A stretch of 9,301 nucleotides of DNA, taken from contig CABTZA010000067.1 in assembly GCA_902489225.1 (NCBI GenBank), forward strand, positions 1 through 9,301, given 5' to 3'. A program made the position numbers and the translations under genes. The notes beneath the pieces are model-generated. The model was not told the origin of the DNA, searched no databases, and saw only the letters and a list, made by a program, of their open reading frames with translations. How positions within the stretch are numbered: the first letter of the stretch is position 1; every line of letters begins with the position of its first letter. Source of the DNA: an uncultured Collinsella sp. (GTDB lineage: Bacteria > Actinomycetota > Coriobacteriia > Coriobacteriales > Coriobacteriaceae). Positions 1-4,426 of this stretch are shown piece after piece.

Positions 1-39
1 GATTTACTGCATCGCAATACGTCGTATGACCAGACTTCG

Positions 40-108
40 AAGTTGCGGTGGAATAGTTCCTGCCTAAAGCATCTAAAGCCGCATTTAGGAACTATTCCAC
101 CGCAACTT
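40..108. repeat. 69-bp palindromic intergenic repeat, copy A
   Basis: Perfect inverted repeat. The left arm (40-60, beginning AAGTTGCGGTGGAATAG) is exactly complementary to the right arm (88-108), 21 bp each, around a 27-nt centre. A short TAAA (65-68) and TTTA (84-87) can extend the stem. A second copy of the same length lies at 3725-3793. It begins 8 bp beyond the stop codon of the minus-strand DUF956 gene, so it would form a long hairpin at the 3' end of that transcript. There is no clear U-tract, so it is not a standard intrinsic terminator. It could be a REP/MITE-like element, an mRNA 3'-end stabiliser or a Rho-independent stop of unusual form. Confidence 0.85.
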
Positions 109-116
109 ATGAGGAG

Positions 117-515
117 CTAGTTGCCTTTGTGAAAGAGGTTCTTGATGACACCGGGAATGCTCTTGGCGCCCTTGGCCGTCACATCGATAAAGTCGGGCGA
201 GCGCACGAGCTTGTCCTCGTCGACGTACTTGCGGACCGCACGAAGCGTCTCTTTGTCGTCGCGCGTCGAAAACGTAAAGTGACCGTTGTCCTTGGTGAAG
301 ATGGCAAAACGCGTAATCTTCTTGGTGCCGCGTAAAACCTCGGCGGCAATATAGTCGACCTCGTCCCACGGGATTTGAATATAATCCTCGGGATTACGCT
401 CGTTATAGTACTCAAACGCCTTATTGCCCACCATCACGTTACCGTGGCTGGTAAGCCCCATCAGGCAGGTTGCCGGCGTTGCCAGATCGACCGTGCTGTT
501 CTGAGATTGCGCCAT
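117..515 (-). CDS. manO: DUF956 family protein (ManO-like), mannose PTS accessory
   Basis: A 132-residue soluble protein. It matches my memory of the DUF956/ManO family, with a TGLTSHGNVMVGNKAFEYYN block followed by QIPWDEVDYIAAEVL and a C-terminal FTFSTRDDKETLRAVRKYVD stretch. In lactic acid bacteria and Listeria this family is encoded directly after the mannose PTS genes, as here. Its biochemical role is not well settled and a regulatory role has been suggested. I chose the ATG at 515 (MAQSQNS) because GGAGGGCGAGG lies just upstream. A longer reading from 584 would start inside the terminator hairpin at 543-578 and lacks a ribosome-binding site. Its length is normal for the family. There is no room for a promoter between the terminator and the start, so expression probably depends on readthrough from manZ. 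Confidence 0.9.
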   Translation of the reverse strand: MAQSQNSTVDLATPATCLMGLTSHGNVMVGNKAFEYYNERNPEDYIQIPWDEVDYIAAEVLRGTKKITRFAIFTKDNGHFTFSTRDDKETLRAVRKYVDEDKLVRSPDFIDVTAKGAKSIPGVIKNLFHKGN

Positions 516-531
516 GCGCGCCTCGCCCTCC

Positions 532-578
532 AAAAAAACAATCGGACCGCATCCAGTGTACCCACCGGGTGCGGTCCG
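532..578 (-). terminator. Rho-independent terminator between manZ and DUF956 gene
   Basis: On the minus strand, a 12-bp stem (arms 567-578 and 543-554, one G:T-type mismatch) with a 12-nt loop is followed by ATTG and seven T residues (complement of 532-538). It lies 56 bp beyond the manZ stop and ends almost at the ribosome-binding site of the DUF956 gene. It therefore probably ends most manXYZ transcripts and lowers expression of the last gene. Confidence 0.85.
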
Positions 579-634
579 TTTCAATGGCTCAAAAGCCCTT
601 GCCTAGCAATTCTCGGTCTTAAGCCGAAACGTGC

Positions 635-1555
635 TTACATGAAGCCGCAGAAGCGACCGATGATGCCGACGGCGAAGAGAGCCAGGATGATGACGATCGG
701 GCTGACCTTCTTCTTGAGGAGCTTGCAGACCAGCAGGGTCAGGCACACGGCGGCAAGGCCGGGGATGAGCTGATCGAGGTTGGCCTGAAGCGTGGTGACC
801 TTCATCTGATCAAGGGCGGTAGCACCGACGGAGTTGTACATCGTCAGCGCTTCCTTGATACCCTCGGAACCGGAGGGCAGGCTAGCCCAGTCGATAAAGG
901 CGCCAGCAGACTGCTTGACCGTGGAGACGATCGGAGTGAAGGAAATGGACACCCAGCGCTCGACCAGGGCGCCGATGATGAACATACCCAGGATGGAAGC
1001 GCCCTCGGTGACCTTGCCCATCAGACCACCGGAGAGGTCCTTGGCGATGGAGGAGCCGACCTTGTAGCCAAACTCCTGCGTGTACCACAGGAAAGCGTAA
1101 CGGATGATGTTCCACGCGAAGAAGAACAGCAGCGGACCGACGATGCTGCCGGACATGGCCAGGGAAGCGCCCAGAGCGCCCAGAATCGGGCGAAGGGTGA
1201 ACCAGAAGACGGGGTCACCGACGCCGGCGAGCGGGCCCATCATACCGACCTTGACGCCCTGGATGGCGACGTCATCGATCGGAGCACCGTTGGCGCGCTC
1301 CTCCTCGAGGGCGAGGGTAACGCCAATGACGGGGGCGGAAACATAGGGGTGGGTGTTATAGAACTCCAGGTGGCGCTTAAGAGCGGCAATCTGGTCATCC
1401 TTGCTGGTGTAGAGCTTCTTGATCGCAGGGATCATTGCGAAGCACCAGCCGCCGTTCTGCATACGCTCGTAGTTCCACGAGCCCTGAAGGAACTGATGAC
1501 GGAAGCAAACCTTCTTGCGGTCAGCCTTGGTGAGCTGAATCTTGTTCTCTGCCAT
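635..1555 (-). CDS. manZ: PTS mannose/fructose/sorbose family transporter subunit IID
   Basis: A 306-residue EIID membrane subunit. With EIIC it forms the sugar channel of a mannose-family phosphotransferase system, moving the sugar across the membrane as EIIB phosphorylates it. Recognisable family blocks are RHQFLQGSWNYERMQNGGWC (19-38), FYNTHPYVSAPVIG (65-78), GVKVGMMGPLAGVGDPVFW (100-118) and a hydrophobic C-terminal helix (about 285-303). The length is typical for EIID. An ATG at 1555 (MAENK) is preferred over the GTG nine bases upstream, because the GGAG of the AGGAGGGGAG element is 8 nt from the ATG but too close to the GTG. It follows manY by 16 bp, so translation within one operon is clear. 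Sugar specificity cannot be read from the sequence alone. Confidence 0.95.
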   Translation of the reverse strand: MAENKIQLTKADRKKVCFRHQFLQGSWNYERMQNGGWCFAMIPAIKKLYTSKDDQIAALKRHLEFYNTHPYVSAPVIGVTLALEEERANGAPIDDVAIQGVKVGMMGPLAGVGDPVFWFTLRPILGALGASLAMSGSIVGPLLFFFAWNIIRYAFLWYTQEFGYKVGSSIAKDLSGGLMGKVTEGASILGMFIIGALVERWVSISFTPIVSTVKQSAGAFIDWASLPSGSEGIKEALTMYNSVGATALDQMKVTTLQANLDQLIPGLAAVCLTLLVCKLLKKKVSPIVIILALFAVGIIGRFCGFM

Positions 1556-1571
1556 ATGTATCACTCCCCTC

Positions 1572-2390
1572 CTACTCGTAATCGTTCAGAATGTCGCCGA
1601 GCGGGTCGCCGGAGCCACCGCCCATGCCGCCACCCTGCTTGGCCAGATCCTTAAGGCCAAGGTAGATGAGGGCAAGGGAGATGCCGATGAGACCAAGGGC
1701 GATCAGCGTGAGCTGAGGGATGGCAGCAAGGACAAAGCCGAGGACGAAGAACGGCCAGGTCTCCTTGGTGGCCATCATGTTGATGACCATGGCGTAACCG
1801 ACGGAAGCGACCATGCCGCCGCCGACAGCCATGCCGCCGGACAGCCAGTCGGGCATAGCGTTAAGCGCGTTGGTAACGGCCTCGGCCGGGATGACGCACA
1901 GAAGCACTGCCGGGATGGCGATACGAAGGCCCTGCATGAGGATGGCAGCATACTGCCAGCGCTCGATGCCGGAGAAGTCGCCCTTCTCGGCGCAACCGTC
2001 CATGGCGTGAGCGATAGCGGTAGCAATGGTACGGCAGATCATGGTCAGGAACAGACCAGCGACCGACAGCGGGACGGCGACGGCGATAGCGGTGGTAACG
2101 GCCTTGGCCGAATCGGTGGCGCCACCGTTGAGGGCGAGCACCATGATGATCGAAGAAGCGACCGAGGCCAGAGCGGCGTCAGGCGCGACAGCGGCGCCGA
2201 CGTTAGCCCAGCCAAGGGCCATCATCTGGAGCGAACCGCCCAGGAGGATGCCCTCCTGAAGGTGACCGGTTACGAGACCGATAAGCGTGCATGCCACGAG
2301 CGGCTGATGGAACTGGAACTCATCCAGAATGCCTTCCATACCGGCAAGCAACGCGACAATCGCAACAAGCAGAATAGTGATTGCAGACAT
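1572..2390 (-). CDS. manY: PTS mannose/fructose/sorbose family transporter subunit IIC
   Basis: A 272-residue, strongly hydrophobic EIIC permease subunit that pairs with EIID to bind and translocate the sugar. Family hallmarks are GMEGILDEFQFHQPLVACTL (17-36), GLVTGHLQEGILLGGSLQ (38-55) and MALGWANVGAAVAPD (57-71). Several membrane segments follow, at about 75-88, 97-120, 146-167, 186-208 and 213-246. The C-terminal tail is Gly-rich (253-262) and then acidic, which is slightly unusual but probably only a flexible cytoplasmic end. The ATG at 2390 has AGGAGG nine bases upstream. It begins 18 bp after the manX stop and ends 16 bp before manZ, the standard X-Y-Z order. Confidence 0.95.
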   Translation of the reverse strand: MSAITILLVAIVALLAGMEGILDEFQFHQPLVACTLIGLVTGHLQEGILLGGSLQMMALGWANVGAAVAPDAALASVASSIIMVLALNGGATDSAKAVTTAIAVAVPLSVAGLFLTMICRTIATAIAHAMDGCAEKGDFSGIERWQYAAILMQGLRIAIPAVLLCVIPAEAVTNALNAMPDWLSGGMAVGGGMVASVGYAMVINMMATKETWPFFVLGFVLAAIPQLTLIALGLIGISLALIYLGLKDLAKQGGGMGGGSGDPLGDILNDYE

Positions 2391-2408
2391 GTATCGGACC
2401 CTCCTTTA

Positions 2409-3398
2409 CTATGCTTGAGCGGCCAGTTCGGCCTTAGCTTTCTTCAACATGGCGTCGAGATCCTCGGAGGAATCCGAAGGAACCTTGCGGACCTCGAACT
2501 TGACGCCCTTGGCCTTGAGGGCCTCGAGAGTCTTGACGTCGTCATCGCCCATAGCGACGGCGTTGGTGACGACGACCTTGCCCTTGGAGTGAGCCATGGA
2601 ACCGATGTTGACTTCCTTGATGTCGACGCCGGCCTCGATGGCCTTGAGCAGATCCTGCGGGTTCTCAAAGAGCAGCATGGCCTTGGTGTCACCAAAGCGC
2701 GTGTCCTTGACGACCTCGGCCATCTTCTTGATGGGCACGACGTTGGCATGGACTCCCGGAGGGGCAGCCTGCTCGATCATGGTCTTGCGGAGCTCGTCGT
2801 GAGCAACGCCGTCGGAAACCACGATGATGCGGTTGGGGTTGATCTGCTTGGTCCACGTGGTGGCCACCTGGCCATGAAGCAGACGGGTGTCGATACGGAC
2901 GTGGGCGATCTTGATGTGCCCATCGCCGATGACCGTTCCCGGAGGGATGGCGCCTGCAGGAGCAGCGGCGGCCGCAGCCGGCTTCTTCTCCTCGGGCTCC
3001 AGAGACTCGGGCTTGACGCGCACGCCAGCCTTAGCCTCAGTCACGAGATGTTTTGCGATCGCATGTGCAGTGTTCTTTGCGTCAAAGCGCTGCGAATATG
3101 CCTCGATGAGCATAGGCAGGTTGACACCGGTGACGATAGCCCAGGAATCATGGCCCTCGATGAGCCCGCTGATCTGGTTGAACGGCGTGCCGCCCCACAG
3201 ATCAACGAGGAAGAGCACCTGCTCCTGGTCCTCGAAGGAAGCGATTGCTTCCTCGACCTTGGCACGGAAGTCGTCGGGGCCCATGCTCGGCTCGAGCGAG
3301 ACCACGGCAACAGACGGCTGATCGCCAAAGACCATCGAGCCCGTCTGCTTGATTCCAGCTGCCAAGTCCCCGTGGCTAGCAAGAACAATACTTACCAT
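2409..3398 (-). CDS. manX: PTS mannose family fused EIIAB (ManX/ManL type)
   Basis: A 329-residue cytoplasmic phosphoryl carrier with two domains. EIIA (about 1-125) has the active-site histidine in IVLASHGDLA (His9), and FLVDLWGGTPFNQ (64-76) is the conserved family loop. A flexible Pro/Ala/Glu-rich linker (about 130-155) leads to EIIB (about 160-329), with the phosphorylated histidine in RIDTRLLHGQV (His175). Phosphate passes from HPr to His9, then His175, then the sugar held by ManYZ. I chose the ATG at 3398 because AAGGAGG lies 7 nt upstream; a GTG directly before it is less likely. It is the first gene of the operon. Fused IIAB with an adjacent DUF956 gene is typical of glucose/mannose uptake systems in Gram-positive bacteria, so that substrate is inferred, not proven. 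Confidence 0.95.
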   Translation of the reverse strand: MVSIVLASHGDLAAGIKQTGSMVFGDQPSVAVVSLEPSMGPDDFRAKVEEAIASFEDQEQVLFLVDLWGGTPFNQISGLIEGHDSWAIVTGVNLPMLIEAYSQRFDAKNTAHAIAKHLVTEAKAGVRVKPESLEPEEKKPAAAAAAPAGAIPPGTVIGDGHIKIAHVRIDTRLLHGQVATTWTKQINPNRIIVVSDGVAHDELRKTMIEQAAPPGVHANVVPIKKMAEVVKDTRFGDTKAMLLFENPQDLLKAIEAGVDIKEVNIGSMAHSKGKVVVTNAVAMGDDDVKTLEALKAKGVKFEVRKVPSDSSEDLDAMLKKAKAELAAQA

Positions 3399-3406
3399 CA
3401 CATAAC

Positions 3407-3447
3407 CTCCTTTTTGTCTACGTATTTCCTACACGACATGAAAGGAG
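3407..3447 (-). promoter_or_regulatory. possible hairpin sequestering manX ribosome-binding site, with 13-codon leader ORF
   Basis: In the manX leader, CTCCTTT (complement of 3441-3447) is exactly complementary to AAAGGAG (complement of 3407-3413), which is the core of the manX ribosome-binding site. A 27-nt loop separates them. Within the same stretch a 13-codon reading frame starts at 3439 (MSCRKYVDKKEVM), and its TGA overlaps the manX ATG as TGATG. The leader frame has no ribosome-binding site of its own, so its translation is doubtful. A 7-bp match could be chance. Confidence 0.3.
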
Positions 3448-3468
3448 TATACCTGTTTGGATTGTGGA

Positions 3469-3474
3469 ATTATA
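3469..3474 (-). promoter_or_regulatory. predicted -10 box (TATAAT) of man operon
   Basis: Perfect TATAAT on the minus strand, about 70 bp before the manX start, predicting a leader of about 60 nt. The hexamer 17 bp upstream (ATCCAA) is a poor -35 box, so the promoter may need an activator. A GTTTAAAC palindrome lies near -45 relative to the predicted start, a usual place for one. Confidence 0.5.
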
Positions 3475-3502
3475 GCTAAATTCGCAAAAGGTTGGATTAT
3501 TT

Positions 3503-3510
3503 GTTTAAAC
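3503..3510. promoter_or_regulatory. GTTTAAAC palindrome 1, candidate regulator site
   Basis: The perfect 8-bp palindrome GTTTAAAC sits in the context TTTGTTTAAAC, centred about 45 bp upstream of the predicted man transcription start. The same 11 bases recur at 3663-3673. The regulator is unknown. Confidence 0.3.
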
Positions 3511-3615
3511 GTCTAAGTTTGTTACAAATTGATTACATTACTGTTTTTCGACTCATTACCTGATAAAGCGTCGCTCATCAAGCTATGTATTTTATAGATA
3601 CAAGCAAGCTGTTCA

Positions 3616-3631
3616 TTAATATCGATATTAA
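3616..3631. promoter_or_regulatory. 16-bp perfect palindrome
   Basis: TTAATATCGATATTAA is a perfect 16-bp palindrome without a spacer, about 160 bp upstream of the predicted man promoter start. It could be an operator for a dimeric regulator. Its AT-only composition apart from the central CG raises the chance of coincidence. Confidence 0.35.
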
Positions 3632-3665
3632 GCAAATGCGAATGTGCTCGTACTGTCACTATTTT

Positions 3666-3673
3666 GTTTAAAC
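3666..3673. promoter_or_regulatory. GTTTAAAC palindrome 2, candidate regulator site
   Basis: Second GTTTAAAC, in the context TTTTGTTTAAACA, which extends the palindrome to TGTTTAAACA (3665-3674). It lies 163 bp from the first copy. Confidence 0.25.
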
Positions 3674-3724
3674 AGACATGGCTTGACTATTTGCACGACT
3701 TATGCTCAACAAAACCACTCAAAA

Positions 3725-3793
3725 TAGTTGCGGTGGAATAGTTCTTGTTTAAGAGCCAGAAGGCTGAATTTAGGAACTATTTCACCGCAACTT
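3725..3793. repeat. 69-bp palindromic intergenic repeat, copy B
   Basis: Second copy of the element at 40-108, again 69 bp. The arms are 3725-3745 and 3773-3793, with three imperfect pairs. The right arm differs from copy A at one base and the left arm at two. The 27-nt centre is the same length but has diverged, and here it contains its own small hairpin (AGCC, TTCT, GGCT on the minus strand). It begins 10 bp beyond the hypA stop codon, in the same orientation to that gene as copy A is to the DUF956 gene. The conserved arms and changed loop suggest that the hairpin shape matters, or that the element spreads as a non-autonomous repeat. Confidence 0.85.
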
Positions 3794-3803
3794 ATAGGGA
3801 ATC

Positions 3804-4232
3804 CTAGGCGATGTGGAGGGGGTTGGCGGCGTCGACGGCGTCGGGGACGTCGGAAGGGCCGTCGGGGACAGCGTCTGCCGGGTCCTCGTCGGGGGTCTCG
3901 ATCTGTTTGATCATGACCTCCTGGCCCTGCAGCAGGTATGTCTCGCCGCTGCCGCAATGGGGGCAAGTCTTGCCGTGCTCGACCGTCGCGTAGTCGCGGC
4001 CGCACGCCTCGCAATGCGTCACGGCCTCGACAGGCTCCACGATAAGCTCCGCGCCCTGCGTGATAGGCTTTTTATCCGCCGCCCAGCGCCAAGCGTCGAG
4101 TAGTAGATCGGGGACGACGCCCGAGACCTCGCCCAGCAGCAGCGTGACGCTCGAAACGCGACGCACGCCATGAGCGCGCGCCACATTCTCAACATCGCGA
4201 ATGATGTGATAGACGATTCCGAGCTCGTGCAC
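3804..4232 (-). CDS. hypA: hydrogenase maturation nickel metallochaperone HypA
   Basis: A 142-residue HypA/HybF protein, which hands nickel to [NiFe]-hydrogenase (in some bacteria to urease) during assembly. It begins Met-His-Glu, where the N-terminal amine and His2 bind nickel. It has the structural zinc site as two CxxC pairs, CEAC (74-77) and CPHC (90-93). Family members are usually about 113-118 residues. This one carries about 30 extra C-terminal residues rich in Asp, Glu and Pro (111-142) with a His near the end. The start is GTG, with GGAAGGA seven bases upstream. No hydrogenase subunit or other hyp gene lies in the window, so its client is encoded elsewhere. It follows the oxidoreductase gene by 194 bp on the same strand, so cotranscription is possible but not shown. 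Confidence 0.92.
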   Translation of the reverse strand: MHELGIVYHIIRDVENVARAHGVRRVSSVTLLLGEVSGVVPDLLLDAWRWAADKKPITQGAELIVEPVEAVTHCEACGRDYATVEHGKTCPHCGSGETYLLQGQEVMIKQIETPDEDPADAVPDGPSDVPDAVDAANPLHIA

Positions 4233-4244
4233 TTTTAATTCCTT

Positions 4245-4266
4245 CCGCCGTTCTACCGAACGGCGG
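4245..4266 (-). promoter_or_regulatory. hairpin abutting the hypA ribosome-binding site
   Basis: Perfect 9-bp inverted repeat (CCGCCGTTC at 4245-4253, GAACGGCGG at 4258-4266) with a 4-nt loop. On the hypA transcript the 3' arm ends in the first two G of the GGAAGGA ribosome-binding site. No U-tract follows, so it is not a standard terminator. It could limit hypA translation or mark an RNA processing site. Confidence 0.5.
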
Positions 4267-4317
4267 TCGGCTTGACGCTGCGCGAGCCCCAGACGGGCGA
4301 TCTGCCTTTCAATCGTC

Positions 4318-4342
4318 GGGCATGGGCAAAAGCCCTATGCCC
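4318..4342. other. strong hairpin in oxidoreductase-hypA spacer
   Basis: GGGCATGGGC (4318-4327) and GCCCTATGCCC (4332-4342) form a 10-bp stem with one bulged base and a four-A loop. It is 85 bp beyond the oxidoreductase stop. There is no U-tract on the minus strand and only a mixed CTCCTCTTT on the plus strand. It may be a weak terminator or a transcript-end stabiliser. The rest of the 4233-4426 spacer shows no gene or clear promoter. Confidence 0.35.
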
Positions 4343-4426
4343 TCCTCTTTCAAGGCACCTCGCCACGCCTGGGACTCGCTCGCTGTCCAACCGCTCTCTG
4401 CGCCGTTCTCCTGCTTGTTGCGTTTC

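Larger units (their letters stand above)
3399..3724 (-). promoter_or_regulatory. AT-rich upstream control region of man operon
   Basis: About 325 bp without a credible gene, far richer in A and T than the flanking coding DNA. It lies beyond the 3' end of hypA and upstream of manX, so it most likely holds only man operon control signals. It contains a TATAAT box, two GTTTAAAC palindromes and a 16-bp palindrome, listed separately. I found no tRNA-like or riboswitch-like fold by eye. Confidence 0.6.

Noticed and set aside
1..39. Left-edge sequence as the end of another gene
   Set aside because: Too short to support any frame, and no motif was recognised.
1542..3479. 645-codon plus-strand open frame opposite manX and manY
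   Set aside because: It lies wholly antisense to well-recognised PTS genes, has low-complexity Asp/Gly/His-rich content and matches no family I know. It is a by-product of GC-rich codon use on the real strand.
3679..3695. Sigma-54-like site TGGC...TTGCA upstream of the man region
   Set aside because: The GG and GC elements are 11 bp apart instead of 10, it is on the plus strand pointing away from manX, and sigma-54 is not expected in this class of Actinomycetota.
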